DNA from: a bacterium
GTDB lineage: Bacteria; Planctomycetota; J058; JAJDCP01
Direction of reading: 5' to 3'
Assembly: GCA_030428695.1 (NCBI GenBank)
Contig: JAUIEM010000114.1
Span: 1 to 24,352 of the forward strand
DNA: 24,352 nt
Shown: in pieces, positions 7,768 through 16,976 of the stretch
Layout: each line of letters opens with the position of its first letter
Numbering within the stretch: position 1 is the first letter of the stretch
Made by a program: the position numbers and the translations under genes
Notes under the pieces: model-generated
What the model saw: only the letters and a program-made list of their open reading frames with translations
What the model was told of the DNA's origin: nothing
Databases searched by the model: none

Positions 7768-8901
7768 TTAGGTGTCGGCGACCGGGACGGTGACGACGAA
7801 GCTCGTTCCCTGGCTCTCGTTGTCGCAGAGCATCTCGAGGGTGCCCCCGAGGTCCTGGATGATCTTGCGCGAGATCGCCAGGCCGAGGCCCGAGCCGCTC
7901 GGGATGCGCGGGGGGTCGAACAGCAGCCGGCGATCGGCCTCGCTGAAGCCGGGCCCGTTGTGATCGATGCTGAGGCGGATCTCTCCGCCCTCGCGGGCGA
8001 GCGAGACCCGCACGAGGTTCGAGTCGCGGGTGCGCAGCTCGAGCCGCTCGAACACGCCGACCAGCAGATTGAGCACCACCTGGCCGAGCTGGTCGAGAGA
8101 GCCGTGGACCTCGGGCAGCGTGGGCGTCTGCAGCTCGAGCCGGGCCCGCTTGAGCAGGTCGACGGACAGCATCTTGACCGTCAGCCGCACGACCTCGCCG
8201 AGGTCGGCGCGCGCGCTCTCCTCGCGCGGGACCTTGTGCCCTTCGAGGTCGGCGGACAGCTCGGACAGCCGCGAGGCCCCGAGCAGGGCCCGGCGCACGT
8301 GCGATTCCACCGCGTTCAGCTCGACCCGCAACGTCGCCTCGACCGCGCTCTCGAGGGCCGCTCCGGCGCTCGCGAAGGCCCGGTCGATGCTCTCCAGGGC
8401 GTCGTTCAGCGCGGTCTTGATCTTCGTGACCGGCTCGGAGATGCGGCGGGCCGTGCGCGCCGCGCAGACGCCGACCGAGTAGTCGCGCTCGACCTCGACC
8501 TGGCGCCGCTCGAGGTCGCGGATCTTGCGCGCCATCTGGTAGATCTCGATACCTTCGAGCAGGGCCCGCCCGAGCTCTTCGTGATCCCACGGCTTGTGCA
8601 GATAGCGGCGGATCTCACCGCGGTTGATCGCGTCGATGGCGGCGGACAGATCGGCGTACGCCGTGATCAGGTAGCGGACGGTGTCGGGGAACTCTTCCTT
8701 GACGGCCGCGTGCAGCTCAGCGCCGGTCATCGCCGGCATGCGCTGATCGGCGAGGAGCACCGCGACCTCGTGCTGGCGCAGCAGATTCAACGCCTCGCCC
8801 GCGCTGGCCGCGGTGAGCACCTCGAACTGCTTGCTGTACACGAGCGAGAAGACCGTCAGATTGTCCTGAAAGTCGTCGACGTACAGTACGGTTCTGTTCA
8901 T
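7768..8901 (-). CDS. Receiver domain with degenerate histidine-kinase output, PhcR-like
   Basis: The protein is 377 residues. I chose ATG 8901 because MNRTVLYVDD is a normal receiver start; the frame is open to a GTG at 8985, but that extension is not domain-like. A GGAG lies unusually close to the ATG. The receiver (1-115) keeps D9/D10, phosphoacceptor D52, T80 and K103 in LHKPWDHEEL. A coiled linker leads to a kinase-like half. At the H-box the usual AHE.NNPL reads ARRISEPV, with Arg152 where His is expected. The N-box has Gly282 for the catalytic Asn, and the G1 box reads DHNGPG, with His in the usual Asp place. The Gly-rich GSGLGLAIS is kept. It is therefore probably a non-catalytic kinase fold. 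A receiver with a kinase-like output domain is the hallmark of PhcR. It is the first gene of the block. Confidence 0.85.
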   Translation of the reverse strand: MNRTVLYVDDFQDNLTVFSLVYSKQFEVLTAASAGEALNLLRQHEVAVLLADQRMPAMTGAELHAAVKEEFPDTVRYLITAYADLSAAIDAINRGEIRRYLHKPWDHEELGRALLEGIEIYQMARKIRDLERRQVEVERDYSVGVCAARTARRISEPVTKIKTALNDALESIDRAFASAGAALESAVEATLRVELNAVESHVRRALLGASRLSELSADLEGHKVPREESARADLGEVVRLTVKMLSVDLLKRARLELQTPTLPEVHGSLDQLGQVVLNLLVGVFERLELRTRDSNLVRVSLAREGGEIRLSIDHNGPGFSEADRRLLFDPPRIPSGSGLGLAISRKIIQDLGGTLEMLCDNESQGTSFVVTVPVADT

Positions 8902-9191
8902 TCTCCGGAGGCCGCCATCCGGCCCCTCATTCTGGACATGTGTGTAGAGGGCATCATAACCGAGCCGGCGGGCGCGCGTAAGCACCGTCGGTTAATCAAC
9001 CCGGGAAGCCTCCTCGTATCGGGCTTCGCGGGTCATTCCCGAGGTCTGCATCGACGCGCGCCCCGTGAGCGTCGGTGCAGGACTAGCTCAAGGATTCGAA
9101 CGCTTTGCCTACCCTGTCAAGCAGAGAACGCAGCCTGAGCAAATTGTAAACATGACTTTTCTGGCAGAACTGCAGATGTAGACTTCACGAG
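8902..9191. other. 290-base intergenic region with consecutive hairpins
   Basis: The gap lies between the FHA-pseudokinase stop and the receiver-gene start. It holds three neighbouring inverted repeats: GAAGCC/GGCTTC at 9005-9028, CGGGTCATTCCCG near 9029-9041, and a 12-pair stem (one G-U) CTGCATCGACGC/GCGTCGGTGCAG at 9046-9080. The part at about 9125-9185 is clearly more AT-rich than its surroundings. No U-run follows a hairpin on either strand. It probably contains the end of the kinase transcript and the promoter of the receiver-methyltransferase block. Confidence 0.6.
8953..8981 (-). promoter_or_regulatory. Possible promoter of the REC/methyltransferase/sensor block
   Basis: On the minus strand TATGAT (8958-8953) matches the -10 consensus at five of six bases. 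At 17 bases upstream the hexamer is only TTACGC, a poor -35. A start near 8946 would give a leader of about 45 bases to ATG 8901. A second weak candidate is TTGACA at 9120-9115, but no good -10 follows it. Confidence 0.35.
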
Positions 9192-10958
9192 TCAGTCGTT
9201 CCAGTCGATTTCATCGACCCAATCGGTGGACAGGAACTCGTCGACCACGGCTTTCTGTTTCTCGAGCTCGGCGATCACCGTCGACGGCTGGATCGACTTC
9301 ATCGAACCGACGCCCCGCGCCGAAGCCTTGTGCTTGAAGGTGTAGGTGCCGTTCTCGAGCCCGAGCAGCTCTTTGGCGGCGTCGAGCCCGCGCCGCAGCT
9401 TCTGCTGCGCCCACACGATCGCCCCGTTGCGCAGCCACATCTGGCCGTCGACCGTGCGCAGGCCGAAGATGCCGCGGATGCGGAACTCGCCGCTGACCTT
9501 GGCCTTCTCGAGCTTGTAGATGATCTTCAGGAAGGCCTCGCGGCCCTGGAACGCCCCGCGGACGGTGCTCTCCTCTTCCCGCGCGGGATCTTCCAGCTGC
9601 GCCGACTGCAGGGCGTCCTCGACCTGGCCGATCAGCTTGATCAGCTCGGTGGAGTCTTCCGGCCGCGCGTCGCGCTCGATCGCGAGCATCGTCGTCAGCA
9701 GGTCGAAGAAGGCGGGCGGCCCCTGCACCAGCCGGCGGAGGTTTCCGACCACCTCGCGCGGATGCCGGTTCTCGACATCGAAGGCGTTGACGCCCTGGAA
9801 CGGCGACGAGCCGGTGACGAAGAAGGCCAGGCAGGCCCCGAGGCTGTAGAGGTCCGCGCGGCCGTCGAGCGGGGTCTCGTGCCGCAGCCGCTCGGGCGAG
9901 CTGTAGCGCACGGTGCGGAAGGCGACGCCGGAGCCGGTCAGGTCGGTGCGCGCCTTCGCGATCAGCTTGGCGAGGCCGAACTCGCTGAGCAGGTAGCGTC
10001 CGTCCTTGGTGCGCAGGATGTTCGACGGCTTGAGGTTGACGTGGACGACCCCCTTGCCGTGGTGGGCGCCGAGCACCGAGCTGATCTGCTTGACCGCGCG
10101 CAGGGCCTCGGACAGGGGCAGCGGACCGCGGCCCTTGACGTAGGAGCGCATGTCGATGCCCTCGACGTGCTCCTGGGCGATGTAGAACTGGCCCTCGGAC
10201 TTCCCGAAGTCGATGATCCGCACCATGCTCGGGTGGTTGATCGAGGCGACCGCCTTGACCTCATCGATGAACTGCTCTTCGCTCTCCTGGCCGATGTCGA
10301 CCGTGCGGATCAGGACGGACTCGCCGGTCTTGTCGTGCTTGCCGAGGTAGACCGCGCCGGTGCGGTCGTCGGCGACCCGCTCGCGGATCGCGTAGCCCTT
10401 GATGTGGTAGGTCGGCTCGGTCGCGAAGATCTTCCGCTTGCGGCCGCCCATGCCCTCGATGTCGTTGACCGAGAAGCTCAGCGAGCGCAGGGTGCGCTCG
10501 TCTTCCTTGCTCGCGCGCTTGGTGCTGCCGGCCCGGATCGCTTTGCGGCAGTCGGGGCAGAGGTTGCGCGGCAGGCCGCGCTGCCCGGCATTGCTGAGCA
10601 GGTCCTTGCGGACGAGGTTCCCACAGCCGCCGCAGCGCCGGAAGGGATGGTTCTTGCCGTCGTAGGGCTCGAAGACCACCTCGCGTCCGCACAGGAACAG
10701 GCTCTTGCCGAAGGGCAGCATCGTCGGGCCCTTGATGCGGAAGCCGCCGACGTAGGTGCCGTTCGAGCTGCCGAGATCGTTGACGCTCCAGCCTTCTTCC
10801 CGGCTGACCAGGACGACCTGGCAGTGCTCGCGGCTGGCCCGCGCGTCATTGATCACGATGTCGCAGTGCGCGCTGCGGCCGAACAGCAGCGCTTCCCCCG
10901 CATGAATCTCGAAGGGCAGGCAGCCTTTGCCCTGATTCAAGATCACGAAGACGCGCAA
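9192..10958 (-). CDS. FHA-zinc ribbon-protein pseudokinase-DUF4388-like protein
   Basis: The protein is 588 residues, starting at TTG 10958 with GAAGGGA six bases upstream and only one base after the stop of the TerB-like gene. An FHA domain (about 1-98) shows GRS, SREH and SSNGT. A zinc ribbon follows with CGGC (109-112) and CPDC (134-137). A Ser/Thr kinase fold covers about 185-450, and its catalytic residues are replaced. The VAIK Lys reads Arg218 in VLIRTV, HRDLKP reads HVNLKP (Asn308), and DFG reads EFG (Glu326). APE (SSPERL) and the structural Asp of GRADLYSLG remain, so the fold is preserved without chemistry. The C-terminus (about 470-545) resembles DUF4388/PATAN, with GQMWLRNGAIVWAQ and GTYTFK. 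It is probably a phosphothreonine-reading scaffold or signalling adaptor. Confidence 0.88.
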   Translation of the reverse strand: MRVFVILNQGKGCLPFEIHAGEALLFGRSAHCDIVINDARASREHCQVVLVSREEGWSVNDLGSSNGTYVGGFRIKGPTMLPFGKSLFLCGREVVFEPYDGKNHPFRRCGGCGNLVRKDLLSNAGQRGLPRNLCPDCRKAIRAGSTKRASKEDERTLRSLSFSVNDIEGMGGRKRKIFATEPTYHIKGYAIRERVADDRTGAVYLGKHDKTGESVLIRTVDIGQESEEQFIDEVKAVASINHPSMVRIIDFGKSEGQFYIAQEHVEGIDMRSYVKGRGPLPLSEALRAVKQISSVLGAHHGKGVVHVNLKPSNILRTKDGRYLLSEFGLAKLIAKARTDLTGSGVAFRTVRYSSPERLRHETPLDGRADLYSLGACLAFFVTGSSPFQGVNAFDVENRHPREVVGNLRRLVQGPPAFFDLLTTMLAIERDARPEDSTELIKLIGQVEDALQSAQLEDPAREEESTVRGAFQGREAFLKIIYKLEKAKVSGEFRIRGIFGLRTVDGQMWLRNGAIVWAQQKLRRGLDAAKELLGLENGTYTFKHKASARGVGSMKSIQPSTVIAELEKQKAVVDEFLSTDWVDEIDWND

Positions 10959-10959
10959 G

Positions 10960-11298
10960 TCAGTCCCTTCCCTCAGGGTAGAGGATGCTCTGGAAGAGAC
11001 TGAGCATCTCGATCTCTTCGGGGTAGACCTTCCCGTCGGCCTGGATCACGAGCTCCGCCTCCTTGAGGAAGAGGTCGCGCTGCTGCCTCGGAATCTGCGT
11101 CGGGTCGACCAGCTCGGGGTCGGGCGGCTCCTTCAGCCAACCCGCGATCTCTTCGGCGGTCTCGGCGTCGAGCTCGAGCCGCTTGAGCAGGTTCAGGATG
11201 TGGGTCCGCTCCTCGGGTTGGATCTTGAAGTCCGCCCACGCCATCGCGCACACGAATCGGGCAAGGCGCTCTCGCGTCTCGATGTCGAGCGAATCCAT
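10960..11298 (-). CDS. Small TerB-like protein
   Basis: The protein has 112 residues, with ATG 11298 preceded by GGGGAG five bases upstream. It is all helical and cytoplasmic. ERLARFVCAMAWADFKIQP near the start and LVIQADGKVYPEEIEML near the end have the pattern of the tellurite-resistance TerB/DjlA N-terminal fold, two helical halves each with an acidic [A/D]D.K..PEE turn that may bind metal. Its TGA stop and the TTG start of the FHA-pseudokinase gene are one base apart, so the two are almost certainly translationally coupled and work together. In other bacteria TerB-like proteins sit in membrane-associated stress or phosphosignalling complexes. The exact role here is not known. Confidence 0.8.
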   Translation of the reverse strand: MDSLDIETRERLARFVCAMAWADFKIQPEERTHILNLLKRLELDAETAEEIAGWLKEPPDPELVDPTQIPRQQRDLFLKEAELVIQADGKVYPEEIEMLSLFQSILYPEGRD

Positions 11299-11518
11299 CG
11301 GAGCTCCCCGGGGTGGACCGCAACCGCGACCACAGGCGGTTGGGGTGGGTGGCGTGGGACGGGCACGGAGCGCACAGTCTACCTGTTTGGAGTATAGACG
11401 ACAAACGGGACCCGGGGGAGGAGATTGTCCCGCTGGCGCCGGGGCAGCGCCATCAGAAGTCGATCGGCTTGCCGGCGGCCGACCACCCTGCTATCCCATC
11501 GGAGGAGGAGGAGCAGCG
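11299..11518. other. Divergent intergenic region
   Basis: These 220 bases separate the minus-strand TerB-like operon from the plus-strand VOC gene. They contain the candidate minus-strand promoter at 11376-11404. No convincing plus-strand promoter is visible. TATAGA at 11393 lacks a good -35. An open frame runs through here into the VOC gene from 11063, but its upstream part is antisense to the TerB-like gene and is not coding. Confidence 0.6.
11376..11404 (-). promoter_or_regulatory. Candidate sigma70-type promoter of the TerB/pseudokinase operon
   Basis: On the minus strand TTGTCG (11404-11399) is followed after 17 bases by TAGACT (11381-11376). Each hexamer matches consensus at four of six bases. 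The leader to ATG 11298 would be about 70 bases. An overlapping TATACT has a better -10 but no -35. Confidence 0.4.
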
Positions 11519-11926
11519 ATGGCGACGATCGGGAATCTCAACTTTGCCGCCGCGGGCCCCCGCCGCCTGGCGGAGTTCTGGTGCGGCGCCCTCGGCTACG
11601 AGCTGCAGGAGGCTCCGGCGGAGTTCATGAAGGCATGGAAGGAGGCCGGACGCGACCCCGACGGCGCGGCGGCCGCGATCGATCCGGCAGGCACCGGTCC
11701 GCGCCTGTTCTTCATCAAGACGACCGCGCGTCCGAAGGTCCCCGGCACCTGCACGCCGCTGCACCTCGACCTGGTGTGCGGCGACCGCGAGGCAGAGGTC
11801 GCCCGGCTCGTCGCCCTCGGCGCGAGCGAGGTCGAGACGAAGACCCGGAAGACGGGGGAGTGGGTCGAGACCTGGACCGTGATGGAGGACCCGGAAGGCA
11901 ACGGCTTCTGTGTCCAGGGGCCGTAG
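11519..11926 (+). CDS. VOC/glyoxalase-fold protein (Glyoxalase_6 type)
   Basis: The protein has 135 residues, with ATG 11519 preceded by a strong GGAGGAGGAGGAG ribosome-binding site. It starts MATIGNLNFAAAGPRRLAEFWCGALGYEL, the usual first beta-alpha-beta unit of a single-domain VOC protein (the recognisable core is RRLAEFWCGALGYEL). It continues with LHLDLVCGDREAEVARLVALGA and ends with a VMEDPEGNGFCVQ strand. The His of LHLDL and the Glu of DPEGNGF match the positions of metal ligands in this family. Members include fosfomycin-resistance-like, bleomycin-binding and many uncharacterised enzymes. The sequence alone does not give the substrate. The gene lies seven bases before the lipoprotein gene and probably shares its transcript. 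Confidence 0.85.
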   Translation: MATIGNLNFAAAGPRRLAEFWCGALGYELQEAPAEFMKAWKEAGRDPDGAAAAIDPAGTGPRLFFIKTTARPKVPGTCTPLHLDLVCGDREAEVARLVALGASEVETKTRKTGEWVETWTVMEDPEGNGFCVQGP

Positions 11927-11933
11927 AGCTCTG

Positions 11934-12752
11934 ATGCGCGTCCATCTTCTGCTCTGCGCCGCCCTGATCGTCGTCGGCTGCCGCGCTCCGTCCCTGCCCG
12001 GAGAGGAGCGCCTGTGGCGCGCGCTCGGCACCCACGCCGCGGCCCTCGAGCCCGCCCAGCGCGAGGCGCTGCACGCCCACCTCGCGGCGCTGTCCGGCAG
12101 CGACCCCGACGCCCGCGAGGCCGCCTTCGCCGCGGTCGTCTCCCTCGGTCCGGGGGTCGCCCGCGAGCTCGAGCCGCTGCGCGCCACGACCCGGGACGCC
12201 GAGCTGCTGTTCCGTCTCGACCAACTGCAGGCCCACTACTGGGCCGCGCTCCCCGGTCCCTCCATCTACGGCTACGACCTCCGACACGACGAGGTGCGGC
12301 GCGAGGTCTACCCGGGCGGCGGCGCGCTCGAGGTCGGACCGAGCGGACGCGACGTCGGCGGGCGCATGCTGCTGACCGTCTGTGGCTACGCGCCGAGCGG
12401 TCAGGAGCGCTTCCGCTTCGACACCTTCGGCAACCGCTCGGTCGCGCTGACCGGCACCGACCTCCTGATCGTCACCTACAACGAGGTCCGGCGCTGCAGC
12501 GGGCCGACCAGCGTGCTCTGGACCTGCTACCTCGAGAGCCTGCAGAAGATCACCGAGGAGCACGTGCCGGTGCGGGGGATGGTCCCCGCCGGTTTCGAGC
12601 GCAGCACCGTGTATCCCGGCCCGGAGGTGGCGGTCGTCGTCCGCGAGCTCGAGATGCACGCGCACCGCGTGGTCGACGTCGCGCTGGTACGGCTCCGGGA
12701 CGGCGCGCTGCTCGAGCACCACAGCTTCGACAACGGCCGGCCCCTGCCGTGA
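11934..12752 (+). CDS. Predicted lipoprotein of unknown function
   Basis: The product is 272 residues from ATG 11934. I prefer this to the in-frame start at 11910 because it gives a compact signal, MRVHLLLCAALIVVGC, with a VVGC lipobox and lipid-attachment Cys16. The mature protein has an Ala/Leu/Glu-rich helical segment (about 25-95, with some HEAT-like character). A beta-rich C-terminal part follows, with paired cysteines (C143, C183, C194). I do not recognise a family. It starts seven bases after the VOC gene and has only a weak ribosome-binding site of its own, so coupled translation is likely. It is probably anchored to a membrane facing the periplasm. Confidence 0.75.
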   Translation: MRVHLLLCAALIVVGCRAPSLPGEERLWRALGTHAAALEPAQREALHAHLAALSGSDPDAREAAFAAVVSLGPGVARELEPLRATTRDAELLFRLDQLQAHYWAALPGPSIYGYDLRHDEVRREVYPGGGALEVGPSGRDVGGRMLLTVCGYAPSGQERFRFDTFGNRSVALTGTDLLIVTYNEVRRCSGPTSVLWTCYLESLQKITEEHVPVRGMVPAGFERSTVYPGPEVAVVVRELEMHAHRVVDVALVRLRDGALLEHHSFDNGRPLP

Positions 12753-12883
12753 GCCGCGCGGGACGCCCTCCAACAGCCCGTTTGATCACCGGGACCAGGG
12801 TTGGGCGGTGAGGCGAAGTTTCTCTCGCTCGCGCGCCCCGCGATCCCTCGTTCCGCCGCCGTAAAGGCTCGAATCTGCACGGC

Positions 12884-12912
12884 TTGACACGTTCTGAGCG
12901 AAGTCGTAGCAT
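12884..12912 (+). promoter_or_regulatory. Strong sigma70-type promoter of the metallo-hydrolase gene
   Basis: TTGACA (12884-12889) is a perfect -35. After exactly 17 bases comes TAGCAT (12907-12912), four of six for the -10. The predicted start is near 12919, giving a leader of about 90 bases to ATG 13011. It is the best promoter match I found in the window. Confidence 0.65.
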
Positions 12913-12918
12913 CCTTCC

Positions 12919-13010
12919 CGGGTGTGGGTGGACAGGCATGCACCGTGCAAGCCCGCCGGGTTCGACCCGGCGGCCCTCAGCCCTACAGCACGCCCTGAGG
13001 GGGTCACCCC
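12919..13010 (+). promoter_or_regulatory. Structured 5' leader with hairpins covering the ribosome-binding site
   Basis: The leader contains GCATGCA/TGCAAGC near 12936-12952. A strong stem CCGCCGGG/CCCGGCGG follows at 12953-12973 around a TTCGA loop. Next is CCCTCAG (12974-12980) pairing with CTGAGGG (12995-13001). The second arm contains the only Shine-Dalgarno-like run, GAGGGGG. A competing stem GGGG/CCCC (13000-13010) ends directly at the ATG. The alternative pairings could switch translation. I recognise no known riboswitch class. Confidence 0.5.
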
Positions 13011-13892
13011 ATGCTCCTGCGATTCTGGGGAACGCGCGGCTCCATTCCCACGCCGAGCACCGAGCAGCACGCCACCGTGCGCTACGGGGGCAACACCTCC
13101 TGCGTGGAGCTCCTGTGTGACGACGGGAGGCGGCTGATCTTCGACAGCGGCACCGGGGTGCGGAACCTCGGCCAGGCGATCGGGATGAAGACGCCGCGCA
13201 CCTCCTATGTGCTGTTCAGCCATGTGCACTGGGACCACATCCAGGGATTCCCCTTCTTCACCCAGCTCTTCAACCCGAAGAACACCGTGGTGTGCTACGG
13301 CCCCCGCTGGGAGTCCGACGGCGACGGCGTGTCGACGATCGAGCGCGCGCTGCGCGGCCAGCAGTCCGCCCCGAACTTCCCCGCGCCGCTCGAGAAGTAC
13401 CCCGCGACGACCCGCATCGAGTCGATCCGGCCCTCCGAGGAGGTGATGATCGAAGGTCTGCGGGTGCGCACCGCCGCCCTCAACCATCCGAACGGCTCGC
13501 TCGCCTACCGCATCGACGACCCGGCGACCGGCAAGAGCGTCGTCTACGCGACCGACACCGAGCACCCGGACGAGGGGCTGAACGAGAAGCTCCAGGTCCT
13601 GATCGACGGCGCGGACCTGCTGATCTACGACTCGCAGTACACGCCCGAGATGTACGAGGGCAAGGTCGACGGGCTCAGTCGCAAGGGCTGGGGACACAGC
13701 ACGCCCTTCCACGGCATCGACGAGGCGCGCGCCGCGGGGGTCAAGAACTTCGTCCTGTTCCACCATGACCCGAGCCATACCGACGAACGCCTCGACCAGC
13801 TGCTCGAGGCGACCCGCGCCTACGCGCGCCGCCTCGACGGCGCGCCCGGGCGCATCGAGGCGGCGATGGAAGGGCACTCGCTTGTGTTCTGA
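13011..13892 (+). CDS. Metallo-beta-lactamase-fold hydrolase
   Basis: The protein is 293 residues. It begins MLLRFWGTRGSIPTP, continues with VRYGGNTSCVEL, and carries the metal motif HVHWDH (H71, H73, D75, H76). Later ligands fit a His in ALNHPNG, the Asp in IYDSQY and the His in FHHDPSHTD; GWGHSTPFHGI is also typical. This is the Lactamase_B_2 subgroup related to RNase Z and class II cyclic-nucleotide phosphodiesterases. It is cytoplasmic, with no signal peptide. Such proteins probably use two zinc or iron ions. Often they are found beside signalling genes, and the substrate is usually unknown. It has its own promoter and a hairpin-rich leader, and it is followed after nine bases by the DUF6941-like gene. 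Confidence 0.9.
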   Translation: MLLRFWGTRGSIPTPSTEQHATVRYGGNTSCVELLCDDGRRLIFDSGTGVRNLGQAIGMKTPRTSYVLFSHVHWDHIQGFPFFTQLFNPKNTVVCYGPRWESDGDGVSTIERALRGQQSAPNFPAPLEKYPATTRIESIRPSEEVMIEGLRVRTAALNHPNGSLAYRIDDPATGKSVVYATDTEHPDEGLNEKLQVLIDGADLLIYDSQYTPEMYEGKVDGLSRKGWGHSTPFHGIDEARAAGVKNFVLFHHDPSHTDERLDQLLEATRAYARRLDGAPGRIEAAMEGHSLVF

Positions 13893-13901
13893 GGCACGCG
13901 C

Positions 13902-14269
13902 TTGACACCCCGGACGGTGACCTGCCCCGCCTTCGTCATCTGCCGCCGGGTCAGCTCGGGCCGCGACGGCATCACCCTGCATCAGGTCAGCGACACCATC
14001 CCCTGCCGGGGCTACCCGACCGAGCTGACCACCGCCTGCCTGCTGTCGCTGACGGGGGGCCGCGGGCAGCACGAGGTCTCGGTCTGGTTGACCCTGTCAC
14101 CGGTCGAGGAGACCCGCGTCTTCTCGCGCACGGCGGGGATCGATCCGGTGCGCGTGACCAACTTCGTGTTCAGCTTCTCCTACCCCGTGCGCGAGCCCGG
14201 CGTGCTGTTCCTGACCGCCAAGGTCGACGGCCGCACGGTCGCCGATCGGCGGATGCGGGTCTACGAACC

Positions 14270-14279
<10 letters not shown>
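13902..14279 (+). CDS. Small beta-rich protein, possibly DUF6941 family
   Basis: The protein is 125 residues if started at TTG 13902, which has a GAGG about eight bases upstream. GTG 13917 is an alternative without a ribosome-binding site. The pattern, a CPAFVICR strand followed by [13 protein letters not shown], then [29 protein letters not shown] and a final RRMRVYEP, is that of a single small beta-sandwich as in DUF6941 proteins. Function is unknown, and no catalytic residues or signal peptide stand out. It lies nine bases after the metallo-hydrolase gene, so the two probably form an operon. Its last 10 bases overlap, tail to tail, the 3' end of the hybrid kinase gene on the other strand. 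Confidence 0.7.
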
Positions 14280-16708
<2,429 letters not shown>

Positions 16709-16815
16709 CAGCCAGCAGACGAGCCCGAGGAGGAGCGCACCCGGGCGGGTGGGGGGAACGCAGCGCTCGTCTCCAGCGTTCGTCGGTCGGCCCCCGTTGC
16801 GTCGTGCTGAACCAT
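16709..16815 (-). other. Displaced start and signal-peptide coding segment of the hybrid kinase
   Basis: On the minus strand GGAGG precedes ATG 16815, whose frame reads [20 protein letters not shown] up to a six-base C run (plus-strand G run 16751-16756). One extra C in this run would join it to [21 protein letters not shown] and then the kinase, giving a complete signal peptide with AVA before the likely cleavage. Alternatively, loss of one C would join the frame from ATG 16829 ([12 protein letters not shown]). A sequencing error, a real mutation or slippage control would all explain this. Confidence 0.6.
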
Positions 16816-16973
16816 GCCCCCTCCATCATAGCGCTTTTGGCAGACCGGGGCAGCGGGCGCGTCCGACCGGGGCCCCGCGCTCCGCGACCGACCCGCCAGG
16901 GAGGCGGGCTTCCATTCTCCGCCCCGTCCGGCTATCACTCGAAGCGTCGACGAGAAACCGAGGAGGGAAACCC
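16816..16973. other. Divergent intergenic region between the hybrid kinase and the nitroreductase
   Basis: It contains the hairpin CCCGCC/GGCGGG at 16892-16908 with a five-base loop. On the plus strand TATCAC near 16933 is a weak -10 with no -35. On the minus strand TATGAT overlaps the ATG pair at 16824-16829. No confident promoter is seen. Confidence 0.5.
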
Positions 16974-16976
16974 ATC
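16961..16976 (+). promoter_or_regulatory. Ribosome-binding site pointing to an ATC start codon
   Basis: AGGAGGG at 16961-16967 is close to a perfect Shine-Dalgarno sequence. ATC at 16974-16976 sits seven bases after AGGAGG, where the initiation codon should be. The following residues, DTFDAIYGRRAVKHF, are the standard nitroreductase N-terminus, which would normally read MDTFDAI. Confidence 0.65.

Noticed and set aside
7754..8590. Upstream extension of the methyltransferase frame to 8590
   Set aside because: The extension overlaps the receiver-kinase gene in another frame and is Arg/Ala/Pro-rich. GTG 7753 has a clear ribosome-binding site.
9081..9125. T-loop-like sequence GTTCGAATCC on the minus strand, suggesting a tRNA
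   Set aside because: The T-stem does not pair properly, there is no acceptor stem or anticodon arm at the right distance, and no CCA end.
11063..11518. Upstream extension of the VOC gene to 11063
   Set aside because: It runs antisense through the TerB-like gene. The ATG at 11519 has a very strong ribosome-binding site and begins the domain.
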